DNA from: Symsagittifera roscoffensis | Taxonomy: Eukaryota > Xenacoelomorpha > Acoela > Convolutidae | Reading direction: 5' to 3' | NCBI RefSeq assembly: GCF_963678635.1 | Contig: NC_087071.1 | Coordinates: 1,726,537 to 1,790,536 of the forward strand | Length of the DNA: 64,000 nt | In this document: in pieces, positions 11,366 through 24,400 of the stretch | Numbering within the stretch: position 1 is the first letter of the stretch | Layout: each line of letters opens with the position of its first letter | Translations under genes and position numbers: made by a program | Notes under the pieces: model-generated | What the model was told of the DNA's origin: nothing | Databases searched by the model: none | The model's input: only the letters and a program-made list of their open reading frames with translations

Positions 11366-13144
11366 ATTTAAAGAGATTGTTAAACAGTTGCTTGGGACCA
11401 GCAACCTAAATCTCATAAATCTTGTCGCTGAGGGTTTTACCATTGTATACCAGAGGTACGGGTGTGACACCTCTGATAAGACGTAAGACTAAACAGTTTT
11501 CAACTACTTTCAAATTTTTCCGTTTTTAAGAGGTTTAAGGTTTATTATTTTAAAAAGGTTAAATATTATAGGATAGGTGCCATCGGAGACCGGGGCCGTC
11601 CCTAAGAAGCAGTGACATAAAAAGCAGCGGCAAGCGTAAAATCAGGGGCTTTGGACTGTTGATGCTCCTAAGTAGGCTGCAATCAATGGATTTAATTGAT
11701 TGAGTTCTTTGAATTTGGAAATAAATTAATAATTAAAAAATTTCTGTTAAAACTGAAGTTTCAAGAGACAGCAACTGATAGCAGCAAACGATAGCAACAT
11801 AAATGATTCAATTAAAAAAAAACAAGTTGTTAACCTGATAAAAATATCCATTCCGATTTGATAAAGCTTGCTAATCGCAAAGCGTAAGCAACTTCGAAAT
11901 ATAGTCTGCCAAACTGAATATAGTATTTTTACGACACCCAAAATTATCAGTAAAAACATCAGTTTTAATCTTGAAATTTAAGTTTGATTTTGGGGAGACA
12001 AAAGTTCACTCGGAATACACTGAGAAAGGTATTCCTCGAAACATTCGTAGTCAGAAAAATACCATCTGTTCATTTCAGTTTAATAAAAATTGAATCTTCC
12101 TTTTGTTCTTCCATATACTATTTTAGCAACGGTCTCAGGATTGCAAACATCGGTCAAAGAAACGAAGAAGGAAAATTAATCAGATGAAAAACCCCATCGG
12201 ACTTTTAGCAGACATTTTTAATTTTAAAGTAGACAACAAAGCTCACGCTAATCAGCCTGAAAACGCTGCCATTCAATTTTCTTTTGGGGGTATTCTATGA
12301 AGTGGAACAAATGTGCAAATTTTCTCGACCAGTCGACCTTCTTAAAACAGCTCAAAACTGACTGAGTTCCACTTTATTTCTAATGAGGATTTTAATTCTG
12401 AATTCTGATTGGTTATAACTTTCGGTCATTCTGGCATCGGGGGGATTCCCCCTAATGTGTTTGTAAAGCAATTGCAAGATACACATGAAAAGATGGCTAC
12501 AATTTTAATTACCATATCTTGAAAAAAAAACTTGCATGTATTACCAAAATAATCCCCATCAAAAAATAAAATTTCAGAGCTAAAGCCAAAATCTTACAGA
12601 CAGATGAATGGCTACTTTTGCTATTACTTTAGTATTTACAAGGATGACAGACTTAAAAAAAAACATTACTCCTGCTCGGGCCGTTTTCATATTCAGACCC
12701 ATTTTACTTTTTCATAAAAAATTTGTGATTAAGAGTTATTTCAGACTATTTGAAAGATATCAATACTCTGAGCTCAAATTTTAAAATATATATATTTTTC
12801 GGGATTATTTTTCTTGAAAATATGGGGCTAGCAAATTTGCAATTTTCTATTAGCGTGTAACAATATGGCGAACTAATCCGGTTCAGAAATCAATGCAAAT
12901 ATTGAATTGATGCAAACTAATTGATCCAATTAAGATGTAAATATTATGTCATCCTTGTAAATATTAAGTATATGTAAAATATATCACTTTTGGTACTTAA
13001 CATGCTGATCAATTAATGCACACTTTTTGCACCAACGTTGTCACTAAAGTGGGCACATTGAAATTTAAAAAAACGATCGCTTAAAACCACACTTGCAAGC
13101 TAACTTGTGTGACAACTATGCATCCCACTTCAATGACCGTCGAA
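11366..13144. other. No gene seen
   Basis: Presumably downstream flank or last intron of the isochorismatase gene. No exon resembling the conserved C-terminal part of that family could be found on the minus strand. Confidence 0.4.
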
Positions 13145-13230
13145 GAGCTGCCATGCCCTAGTGGGGTAAGGCAAGTGTCTCTCAACACGAGGGTCGTGTG
13201 ATCAAACCCCACTTCGGTCATGGTTGGAGG
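13145..13230 (+). repeat. tRNA-like SINE head
   Basis: Plus strand 'ccctagtggggtaaggc' resembles an A box and 'gtgtgatcaaacccc' a degenerate B box at tRNA-like spacing. It lies just downstream of ISOC exon 3 and is in the opposite orientation to most SINE-like copies here. Confidence 0.4.
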
Positions 13231-13350
13231 AGTCCCAATGTGGTCGACATCTTCGAGATTGGAATGGCTAATGCGAAATGAATAACACCCCCCTTCAAGG
13301 AAATTACACCACGGGGTCAAGGTAAAGAAAAACAACAACATTTCAGCCAC

Positions 13351-16300
13351 TCGCCTGTCAATTAAACTTCTGGAGGAGACACAATCTGCAGCAATGTGTA
13401 CATTGATATCTTTTTCTATCAGGTCCAGAGTCGTCTGCAGCACACACACATGGCTTTCGATCCCCGTCAGGACCACGTCTGTCGAAGGCGAAAACGAACA
13501 AAACATTATCAACGACTAACTACTTCAAAATCACAAAAATATATACTCGGCATTTTCATTAAAAAGGCATCTGAAGGTCATCTTAATATACAAACAACCG
13601 CACAATTTTATAGCATCAATGTTTTCGTTTTCTACCTTTTTTCCCGTTATTTTGTTTCTCATAAACTTGGCGAGTTAAAAAACATAGACAGCTTACAGTT
13701 TGAGAAAAGCAATGAACTCAAGAAAACAAAATAAACATCAACTTGCGAATTTTGAAGAAAACATAAAAACATGATTTAAAACATATGCCCTTAAAGCTCT
13801 TTGAATTTCACCCACACTTTATGTTTGACGCTTTCTGATGAAATTGCAAAGGATCATTAAGAGAACATTTTATTCTGCTGGAAAATCAAATATTAAATTC
13901 CCTATTTCGAAACAAGAAATCGATCACGTTTTTCGTGACCTTTACAATTATGCTGTTTGATAGTGGAGTGCTCCTTCCTTCTAGCAAAGGAAATGAGCTG
14001 AACTTAAAAAAAATCAAAATTCAAACAGCAAAAAAATCAAAATGAGCGTGAACAAATTTTTTCCTGAGAAAAAAAAACCAAACAAATCACTAGGACCGAA
14101 ATATGAATGCTCATTACGTGCAACTTTTTAACCTTTTCGAGCACTAAGTCATTGAGAACAGAAATCTTATAATTGAAAAATTGGTTTTCAAGAAGGTAGC
14201 AGACTCGATTATTATTTACACAACTCATAACAAAAATATAACTGACTATCCAAGAACACCAAAATAACAAAATGTGCAATAGGATTGGCTGCAATATTGG
14301 TACCACAATAATGTTCTAGGCGCAAAAAAAAACAGCAAAAAAGAGCTTCGCTCAACAAAATAACTCAGTCTGGAATGTGGGGAAATAAGAGAAACGTACT
14401 AAGCTATGACAGTCTGCAAAGCCTTTCATAGATCCTCTGCGAATCACAGAAACGCCAATTGATTATTATTATTATGTAAAACTGACTGAAATTGAGACTA
14501 TCATATTATGCATTATAGTTCTCATGTTAAATACATGCACTAATCTAACACTTTTCAAAGTTGTCACCTATTGTAATATTGCTTTCAATTTAGAAATTGA
14601 TTTTCTACCTGTCAGCTTCTCGGAAGACGCAGTGGACGAATAACAAGAACTGTCCATGACAGTTGGAATGCACATGGAGAAAAGAGTCTTGTCAAAGTAG
14701 GTAGTGGATTCGGGCATCGCAGATTTCAATTCATCCACTGTGTGGCCTAATCCTAAAATAAGAACACATTTTTCCAAGAATACATTTATATAATGGGCGA
14801 CATTGAAAACGCATTACCAAGAATTTAGCTATAATTTTCTTCAAAATAAACGATTGAAGAAACTGTGAAATCTTAAGAACTAATGCTTTAGAAGCAAATG
14901 TGATCACATTTCATCGACAAAAGTGCACACATTTTTCTACTTTCTATCAGGAAGGGGAAAAAACTCTTTCGTTGACCTTTTGTGCTCACAATTAAAAAAA
15001 AAAGTCGAGAAAAAATAAAGTCGCCTCAATATGCCCTGATAAACAGCAAAAAGTTTTAAAAAAGAACCCCAACTGAGTTTTGCTATGATAAACCCTGAAA
15101 ATTCCTTCATGTCTGGGTAACGTCCCGTGAAGTTGATAAACTTTTTTGCATTCGGAAGCAAAAAATGGATGACTGGTCTGAAAAGTCGCGAAAAATTGGA
15201 TGAAAAACGTTCAAAAAGTGTTAGTTTATGTGTCTTTAAGTTGAAAATTTAAGCTTTCTGTAAAAAATATTTGGTTACTTTTAGGGACCAGAAAAAAATA
15301 CGACCCAAATATTATATTTCCTCCGCTCCCTGCTTAAGCAGGTACCAAAATTGGAAAGATTTGATATCTCTGCAAACTTGCCGAATGCTCGGATGGCAGA
15401 AAAAAACCACCTGGCTGAATGACGTACCAACTGGCCGAATTCTCGGATGGCCGAAAAAAAATAACACTCGAGCCCGGATAGTCAAAAAATTTAGCAGAAA
15501 CGCAACGAAAATATCAACTTAGAGCGACGTCTGCAAGGAGCGAACGCTTGCTCTACTGCGCTTACATTCTGCACAAGAGTGAAACTGCGTGCTTCAAATT
15601 TTAGTTTCAAATGAAACCACTAACTTATTTTCAAATTCGCCCATTAACGAGCTAATAAAATGGTTAAACATATTCGATAATATTGAACCCTAGAACGAAT
15701 TTTACCACATTTTCAATAGAGATTGTTCACAAGACTTGAAACTTTGAGAACATTTTAGATATTCAGAGTTTTAATTAAAAGTGCACATAGATATTAACAA
15801 TTTAGAAGATAATGACATACCGCTGCTGTTGAATCCTTAAAACATTTGGGATAAACATGTTAATTAAAACACTGATTTAATGTCCTTGATTTAAAGGACA
15901 CTAAATGAAAATCAGAGAGCGTCATCAATAATTGCGTCTCCACTTTACATTATGATAAAAAAAATAAGCATAAGAAACAACCGGGAAGTTTTTAATCAAG
16001 CAATTCTGGTTCTTAAAGAAAGCCATTGAGCTAAAATATTTGAGATTTCTCACACATTCTAACAAGAATACTTGAAATATAATTTATTATTTATAGTTTT
16101 CTACACGGAAGCGAAGCTGAGCTCTGTACCACTTGTGATACCACAATTACTGGATGAAAACAAAATGACGCTCAAAAATAGGCAAACAGGACTTCGAACG
16201 ATGTTACAACTGAAAGTGGAAAAACGAAAAACAAAATTAAAAAAAAACAAATACTTTTTCCCGTTTAAATTTATCCAAGATTTTCAAAGGTTCTTTTGGG

Positions 16301-18307
16301 GTTGACTTTGGAAATTCAAAAACTGGTTCCAGATTCGTAACGATTTCAACAGTACTACCGGACATTTTAGGAAAAAAATCCATGAAGAAGCCGACAGAAT
16401 TACAGCCGACAGCCAATAAGCCAATCGTTTTTGTCAAAAAATCATATTGGAAAAAATTTCATGTAATGCCCATAAAGATCCAGAAAGACTATAAGAGTAA
16501 CTAATTCTAATAGGACTACATAATTTGGAAACTAAACCGACAGAGCTTGAGCGGACAATCATGAAGCCGAAAAATCATCAGCAGAAAATAAATACCTAAG
16601 TTCGATAATTACACAAAAAATGGTTTGTATTCTAGATATATCATGTACCAGTAGTACTACCTATCTACCAGTTTTTCCAGGCATGATGATATAAATAACA
16701 AGCAACCACGAAAACGCTCGAATGAGCCGATATAGTTCCGGCAGTTTTCATACCACAAGAAAAAACGAATGTTCAAACGAATGTTCAAACGAATGTTCAA
16801 ACGAATGTTTGAGGCATATTCAAACTTGCCTTAAAAAATTCTCCTTGTAATATATCATAAGCACTCAAGGTTGAATTTTAATACAGAGCGGAAACGGGGC
16901 TTTGCAACACTTGCGATACAACGCAAGCAAAGCATTGCAAACTAGCGAATAAACAATAAGACAGCAAACAGCAATAACAAAAATGAACAAAAACAGTTTC
17001 GAAAATAGAAAAAAATTCAGAAAAAAAGTAAGAAACACAGCAACCAGCGTCAAACAAATCTAACATTTTTTTTAACGAGCGGCCATTTTCCGACAAAGCG
17101 TTCATTGAGCCGAAAACAAAAACAGCAAGAAATTGTTGACAAAAATTTTTTTGAGCGATTAGGTTTTAAAACATTGAACTTTTACAAGACAAAGTACCTG
17201 ATTTATTAATCATTTATAATTTCACAGATACTGAAAAAAATTAAGGCCCGGCCGGAACTCAAACCACAGACGACCTTAAGGTACAGAAAAAACCACGTTA
17301 CCTTTAGGCCAAGTGGTAAAAAGTATCAAAGTTGTTAAGATTCACTATTAAAGGAACTTTAATTTCCACTTCAGATGTAAGAAAAGTTGCTTACAGAAAA
17401 AAGTCTAGTTCCCGATTACAAGACACTTGCTATCGCAAAGAAAAATCCTTAGATTATTCAAAACAATTAACTCAAGGCATCGCTGAGCTTGTGATATTCT
17501 TCATTTCGGTGCTGGTACAGCTATTAGAACAAAATGACAGCTTCAAAAATTATACAAAGTTTGAGAATGAACTGATTATAGACAGTTGGGATTGGGAAGA
17601 CGTTTTTGAGCTCAACGAAGCAGAAAAAATTATTGCTTTTTAGTAACTTTCTTATTTCTAGTTTTTAAAAAAGTTTTTGATTTCCGACAAATTTTTCAAG
17701 AACCTGCTATACATCGAGAAAACAAAAAAAATTATCCTGAAAACAACACATTTCGAAAAAGTGAAATTTCAATTCGTTCAAAATTAAATGCAATGGGGAT
17801 TTCAGATTTATATCACAAAATGCATGTGGCCTTGTGCCACATCCAAATTAGTGGTAGCCAGCAACCACAAGGTTACTGGTTCAAAACTCACGTTCCATGC
17901 AATTTACAAAGTGAGCTCTTGTATGATAGCAACAGCTTAGTCAACATTATTATTAATTTGTGGGTTAGGCCTCCGGCTGAATAGCAAAACAAGATTGGAT
18001 ATAGCCCTGCCCCCAGTAAATTATAGCACCGCCATATTGTTAAAATCGCTGTGTAGGGGGGGGGGGGGTGGGCTATAATGGGAAAGACTCAATTTCCTAT
18101 CTTTTCCCACCCACCTTTAGGATACTGTTCCGTGACAACAATCCTCATCTGCAGCAGTTTAGCCGCCTCCACCATCCGAACAGTGTTGGTTACAATCTCA
18201 GGGAAGTACTGGATGCTCTTCTTGAAGGCCTCTTGCATGTCACACACAAAGAGCGCAGTTGTGGTTGGGTTCAGTCGACCGAGAGAGCGAATAGCCGAGG
18301 ACGCCAT
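13351..18307 (-). CDS. ISOC2: Isochorismatase domain-containing protein 2-like, 3' end not found
   Basis: Three minus-strand exons join in frame: 18307..18115, 14752..14609 and 13478..about 13351. The ATG at 18307 gives a start like vertebrate ISOC2 (MASSAIRSLGRL). The three residues used by isochorismatase-like cysteine hydrolases are all present: Asp in VCDMQ (exon 1), Lys in FDKTLFS (exon 2) and Cys in IESHVCV (exon 3). Introns 1 and 2 are GT-AG and in phase. Exon 3 ends either at a GT (13351) or a GC donor (13355). About 153 codons are visible, against roughly 205 in the family; the C-terminal exon (QSGA...TSE-type sequence) was not located before the window start. Predicted role: small hydrolase of unknown substrate, intracellular. 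Identity is confident; completeness is not. Confidence 0.85.
15377..15470. repeat. Short tandem duplication
   Basis: 'gaatgctcggatggcagaaa' and 'gaattctcggatggccgaaa' are two copies of a ~50-bp unit inside ISOC intron 1. No function is evident. Confidence 0.5.
16105..16145 (-). repeat. SINE-like tail fragment
   Basis: 'gaagcgaagctgagctctgt' followed by 'cacttgtgatac' matches the GAAGCTGAGCTTCGC/CACTTGCGATACAA end of the SINE-like family seen at 16.9, 49.1, 53.4, 53.85 and 59.1 kb. Confidence 0.5.
16764..16816. repeat. 12-bp tandem repeat, about 4 copies
   Basis: The unit 'acgaatgttcaa' is repeated head to tail in ISOC intron 1. Confidence 0.7.
16880..17445 (-). repeat. tRNA-derived SINE-like element
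   Basis: The minus strand carries a tRNA-like head at 17320-17245 (TTGGCCTAAAGGT A box; GGTTTGAGTTCC B box). A shared 'agtctagttcccgattacaa' block lies at 17402 and the 'acacttgcgatacaacgc' end at about 16908. It sits in ISOC intron 1. The plus-strand frame at 17332-17643 lies mostly in this repeat and is not a gene. Confidence 0.6.
17819..17985 (+). repeat. tRNA-like SINE, plus orientation
   Basis: 'tagtggtagccagcaaccac' followed by 'ggttactggttcaaaactca' resembles A and B boxes, and the tail is 'gggttaggcctccggctg'. It is located in ISOC intron 1. Confidence 0.4.
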
Positions 18308-18330
18308 TTCAATCTGGAACAAACAAAACG
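18308..18330 (-). promoter_or_regulatory. Splice acceptor just upstream of the ISOC start (candidate trans-splice site)
   Basis: Minus strand 'tttgtttgttccag' ends 7 nt before the ATG (ATTGAAATGG). A strong pyrimidine tract and CAG this close to the start fits either a 5'-UTR intron or spliced-leader addition, which is known in larvacean tunicates. No spliced leader gene is visible here. Confidence 0.45.
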
Positions 18331-20741
18331 CACACTATTTATAGCACCGAGTCATCAGTAGCAGGCTCAAATCAAGGATTTTTTCCGAGCTCTCAGAAAA
18401 CACTATAATGGTCCTGTTTTGAGAAAACACGCCGTAAGCCCAAAAAGACAGGCCAATGACGATGTTTTCAGACACTTTGAGGAAAGTTTTACCTGTGTTG
18501 AATCGTGTTTTTTTAACCAAATAGTCAGCTTCAATGGTTACCGTACAATAGTAAAAAAAAAAAGAGGAAAGAATCTTTTCGTTGAGGGGTTCGATTCACT
18601 AAGAAAGTGCGATGGGTGTGGGGGGTGATGACAAATGTACTGATACTTAATAACTTCATCCGCTTAGTTTTTCCGCCATTGAAAATGTCTCGAATTTTCC
18701 TGAAATTCTGAGGTCACAGAGAACAAAAAAACACTGCATGTCCTTCGTTAGTCAACAATCTTGTTACGCTAGAAAATTGTGAACTTCTAAATAATACTGT
18801 ATGCATATAAGAAGAGCTTTTTCATTTCCACCAAACCACAAATTTCCTCTTTTTCCAGTTGTTTTGTGTGTTATTACGGCTAAATGGGTGATGTTACGAT
18901 GTAAAGTATGAACAACAAATCTGTTCACAATAGTTAGTTTGTTCACCATGCCAAGTTCCATTACATTATGACAATGTATAAGTAGTTTACAAAAATTGAT
19001 ATTTCTTGATATTTATGAGTTGGCGGAGGGGGCTCGGGGGGGGGGGGGGTAGGTTTAGGGAGGTTTAGAGGAAAAAGAGCCGCTGTTCGCTCGTGTAAAA
19101 TGTTCTTATTTAAACCAAATGTATTTTACCCTTCTCTGTCGCTTGATCTTTTAATTTGGTACAATTTTGTTTCTATTTTCAACGTTGTTCATTTTCTATT
19201 TGACATCAAAAGGTACTTCTGATGCTTTTCAAGCTATGACCTCTCAAAGCTTTTTGATACTTCACAGACTAATGTGGACACTTCATTATTTTATGCATTA
19301 GTACCGAACCCTTGCGTCAGCAAAAATCACATTTGTCAAATTAGAAAAAAAAACTCAATTAACTTGACCTTAACTGTGTATGTCGAGGTCGTCTGTGTAT
19401 GTCTGAAATTTAGACAACAAATGCTCAACAAACCGCAAAATCTCGAAGCCGAAACTACAACAGAATTACTTACAAATTGTACCACAACTATGACAATCTG
19501 TTATTAAATTACACAATCAAAGTTAGTTAGTTTTTTCAAGAGTATTTTACGTGAAGATTTTTAAAAAAAGTTAAGAAATTAAACTGCGTGAAGGCAAAAT
19601 CATTCAATATTTATCAAACATTTTTTAGCAGTGCCACAAGCTATCCCAGTGAATATAACCGAGATAAAAATTGGGGGATTAACCGCAAATCATTGACCAA
19701 TTAACAAATTAGCAATTGAAAAATGGAAAAACAGACAAAAAATGCAAATTTTTTCAAATAGTTTGAATACGTTAAAAATTCGAAGTTTTCTAACAGTAAA
19801 AAACACGATTACTTTAACTGTTGTTATTTAACAAGCCAACCATGAGCATAACAAAATTGATTTTTGGCTACTTCGAATGGTAATCTTACTTTCGGCTTGT
19901 TGGCCCTTCGGCTTGTTTAATTTTATTTGCCCCCGGCCCTAGTCAATGCAGGACAGACCGTGGGAGGGGGGATGTCATCCATTCCGCCGTAGACGGTCCC
20001 ACCTTGAGGACAATTACGACCATCCATCAGCCATCTAACATACTTTGTATACTATTTATCGGAACTCGTTTGGTTTTGTAGTCAGTGACTTTTATAGCAA
20101 CATATCATAGTCAGTTTCCGCAATCTGCCACTTTAATTCACCCGTAGAAAGACCTTAACTGACACATTAATTCACCCGTAGAAAGACAAATCATCATCTA
20201 ATACCTTTGATTGGTGCCAATAGTCAAGCAAGCCTTCGTTTAATCTCGCCGTAAATTTTCCTTTATTCCTAAAAACTCTCCCTTTTTCCTAAATTGAACT
20301 GAAACGAAACCGACACTAATGTTTATTCCTATAATCATGCTGATCAAGAGCGGGTCAAGTTTAACAGCAATGACTTCAAAAACCAATTCTCAAAGAATTG
20401 AATTGTAGTCGGTTTTTTATAACCACAATATTAATAGGTTCGCTTTTACATGTTTTTAAAGGAAGGAAAACCAAACAACAAAAAAAACTTTTGAATCAAT
20501 CATTTGCCCAAAAAATAGTACAACGGACAAGATAATGAAAATTTGATATAAATTGCACCAATTCATTTTCAGACTTTGAGATGAGGCTTCAAATATGTAC
20601 AAAAACTGCTGCTATTTGGAATACTTGTAGTTTTAAACATTACAGGTTGACAACAAAACACACATGATACCAATATACCAAACACACGAGCATGAGTAAA
20701 TCTCTTAAACGAACAGAGCGATAAATTGTCTTCTTCATCAT
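18331..20741. other. Intergenic, no gene seen
   Basis: Contains a G homopolymer near 19039-19051 (another lies at 18059-18068 inside ISOC intron 1). A block at about 18900-18990 ('cacaatagttagtttgttca') recurs at 63760-63815, so it is repeat-derived. A small tandem duplication of 'attcacccgtagaaagac' is at 20135-20190. No exon is recognised. Confidence 0.45.
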
Positions 20742-21056
20742 CAGGCGCGGATCTAGGGTTTTCTCGAGGGGGGGGGGTGTTGCGGATTTTAAAAAAAGAA
20801 TTCGAAAACTTTCACGACTTATTTTTAGCTCGACCAAAATTTCTGTGCCACCAGCAAATTTCCGAGAAAAAAAACAGGCCAAAAAACGCGTTTTTGGGCA
20901 CTTTTAAGAAAATTTTGACCAAAGACTTGCGGTTTATCGGCGCGCGCTCCTCTCAAAATTTGTTTTTTTTTGGGCGCCAAAGGCTCTTTTAGAAAAGTTT
21001 CAAGGTCCGTCAGCCAAAAAGAGAGCGTCCGCCCCCTTCCCCCAAATCCGCTGGTG
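20742..21056. mobile_element. hAT-like MITE, 315 bp, with 8-bp target duplication
   Basis: The left end CAGGCGCGGATCTAGGG and the right end (inverted) CACCAGCGGATTTGGGG form imperfect terminal inverted repeats, each followed by a G-rich run. The element is bracketed by a perfect 8-bp direct repeat TTCATCAT at 20734-20741 and 21057-21064. An 8-bp duplication and a terminal CA fit the hAT superfamily. No transposase is encoded; frames crossing it are chance. Confidence 0.75.
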
Positions 21057-21415
21057 TTCATCATCATTATCATTAGCATGGTGTCCGGCGGATAAGACGA
21101 CATCTTTGAAGACGACAACCGTTTACAACGTGACTTTAAGACGACATTATCCACAATTCTTCAATTGTATTTCTGAGAAATAGAAACAGCTTAAACTCAA
21201 ACTAGTTCATTTTATAAGTTTAAATGCTCATTGAACGTCTTAATGTCATGTCGTCTCAATGTCCTGTCGTCTCTTGCGCCAAGCTACCATAATTATCTCT
21301 TATTTTATAATATTTTTTAGAATAGCACGATTGGACATGAAAGCAACGTGAACAAGTTTCAATAGCTTCTCAGATGAATCTCATCCAATCAAAATCTCTC
21401 AAAATAATTGACCAA

Positions 21416-24400
21416 TCACAGCTCATCGTGTTCCTCTTCGTTATCTTCATCTGCTTCTCTTTGTTCATTGTACTTGAGAGGCTCATCTGACTCCTTAACA
21501 AACACTCCCTCTGAGCTTCTCCAGCCACACTTCCTCGAGTCTCTTTTCATGGCCGCCACTTCGTACTGGCCTTTGATTGGTCGACCATACTGGCTGCCAG
21601 TTATGGCCAGAAAGCTAAAACAACAAGCAGCACATAATTAACTATCCACTAATAAAGCAGATACAACACATAATTAACTATCCACTAATAAAGCATATAC
21701 AATACATAATTAACTATCCACTAATAAAGCAGATACAACACATAATTAACTATCCACTAATAAAGCAGATACAACACATAATTAACTATCCACTAATAAA
21801 GCAGATACAACACATAATTAACTATCCACTAATAAAGCATATACAATACATAATTAACTATCCACTAATAAAGCAGATACAACACATAATTAACTATCCA
21901 CTAATAAAGCAGATACAACACATAATTAACTATCCACTAATAAAGCAGATACAATACATAATTAACTATCCACTAATAAAGCAGATACAACACATAATTA
22001 ACTATCCACTAATAAAGCATATACAATACATAATTAACTATCCACTAATAAAGCAGATACAACACATAATTAACTATCCACTAATAAAGCAGATACAACA
22101 CATAATTAACTATCCACTAATAAAGCAGATACAACACATAATGAACTATCCACTAATAAAGCAGATACAACACATAATTAACTATCCACTAATAAAGCAG
22201 ATACAACACATAATTAACTATCCACTAATAAAGCAGATACAACACATAATTAACTATCCACTAATAAAGCATATACAACACATAATTAACTATCCACTAA
22301 TAAAGCATATACAATACATAATTAAATATCCACTAATAAAGCAGATACAACACATAATTAACTATCCACTAATAAAGCAGATACAATACATAATTAACTA
22401 TCCACTAATAAAGCAGATACAACACATAATTAACTATCAACTAATAAAGCATATTCAATACATAATTAACTATCCACTAATAAAGCAGATACAACACATA
22501 ATTAACTATCCACTAATAAAGCAGATACAACACATAATTAACTATCCACTAATAAAGCATATACAATACATAATTAACTATCCACTAATAAAGCAGATAC
22601 AATACATAATTAACTATCCACTAATAAAGCAGATACAACACATAATTAACTATCCACTAATAAAGCAGATACAATACATAATTAACTATCCACTAATAAA
22701 GCAGATACAACACATAATTAACTATCCACTAATAAAGCATATACAATACATAATTAACTATCCACTAATAAAGCAGATACAATACATAATTAACTATCCA
22801 CTAATAAAGCAGATACAACACATAATTAACTATCCACTAATAAAGCAGATACAATACATAATTAACTATCCACTAATAAAGCAGATACAACACATAATTA
22901 ACTATCCACTAATAAAGCAGATACAACACATAATTAACTATCCACTAATAAAGCAGATACAACACATAATTAACTATCCACTAATAAAGCATATACAATA
23001 CATAATTAACTATCCACTAATAAAGCAGATACAATACATAAGTAACTATCCACTAATAAAGCAGATACAACATAAGCCATTGAATTGCCAGTGTTATGCA
23101 GGAAAAGTGCCACAAAATAAGCACTTTTGTATTTGCAAGTTGTGTTAGACAAAAGCTTATTTGTAATATAACACAACTCTCGCGAGGTAACTTGTGTAAT
23201 TAACATCGCGACAACTCAACTCGCAAAACTTGAACACATCGAACAATCGCAACGTCACATATGTAGATGGTTGAAAACGAATCATTGCTAAATAGTGCAC
23301 ACTTGCTCAGGAATAATCATTTGGAGCCTATTTTGAGAAGTCAAATGAAATTGCAGTTCTTTTGTTGCACAGGGTAATAGGGTTAATTTTCATCATTGAG
23401 AGGGACCTCGAAATTCATCTAATTGAACTTATTCTGGCATAGGATAAATTGGAACAAAACTAGAAATCTTACGAGGGTTGGAAGGCCCAATAATTTTGGC
23501 GCTGAACAGCATCGAACACACTCAGCCATGGCTGTCCTAGCGGTGGAATCCCTCATACGCGAAGGACCGAATGCGCGAAAATAAAAATCAGCCAATCAGA
23601 TTTCAGTAATCTAAAATTTGGAAAGAAAGTAAATATTTCCAGGGACTGAGTATTGATATTAGCCAAAAACGACAGAAATATGCAAAAATTTCAAATTGTC
23701 ACTGACCGCCGCCGAATTGGAACAAATTTTATATTTCAAGGGTTTCGTTATGAAACTTGCAAAATATCGCTTCATTTAATTCCTTTTAATTGAATGGCAA
23801 TTATTTCTTTTTAAAAATTGACTTTCGGCTAATTTTGTTTTTGGTCTTTCGCTCACTAGTTTTTTTCGCTCATTCGGTCCTTCGCGCAAGAGAATAGCCC
23901 CCGTTCTAGCTGTAGTAGTAGTAGTGCTAGTAGTAGTAGTAGTAGTAGTAGTACTAATAGTACTAGTAGTAGTAGTAGTAGTAGTATTATAGAAGGAGTG
24001 CAGCCAGTATTTAGACAGCCGCGTATTCATACTCGTCAGTATTTAGACAAATACTGTATGAACCAATCAGAATCGACAAAAGACATAAATAATCCAAAAT
24101 AAATCATAATTATTTATTAATTTCTTCTTTGTCTCGATTCTGATTGGTTGAAACAGTATTACTGTATGAACCAATCACAATCGAGAAAAGACATAAATAA
24201 TCCAAAATAAATCATAATTATTTATTAATTTCTTTTTTGTCTCGATTCTGATTGGTTGAAACAGTATTACTGTATGAACCAATCAAAATCGAGAAAAGAC
24301 ATAAATAATCCAAAATAAATAATAATTATTTATTAATTTCTTCTTTGTCTCGATTCTGATTGGTTGAAACAGTATTTGTCTAAATACTGACGAGTCTGAA

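Noticed and set aside
13081-13512. Single 143-codon minus frame through ISOC exon 3
   Set aside because: Only 13478 to about 13351 matches the isochorismatase family; the rest is intron and SINE-like DNA.
16865-17105. Two hydrophobic minus-strand frames
   Set aside because: They lie within a SINE-like element and share its decayed, low-complexity sequence.
21630-23074. CRISPR-like array
   Set aside because: Repeats are contiguous with no unique spacers, and the genome is eukaryotic.
22141-23148. 335-codon plus-strand frame of repeating NYPLIKQIQHII
   Set aside because: It is the translation of the 36-bp minisatellite; it stays open only because the unit is a multiple of three, and it lies in an intron of a minus-strand gene.
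23776-24030. 84-codon Thr-rich minus frame
   Set aside because: Translation of the GTA microsatellite.
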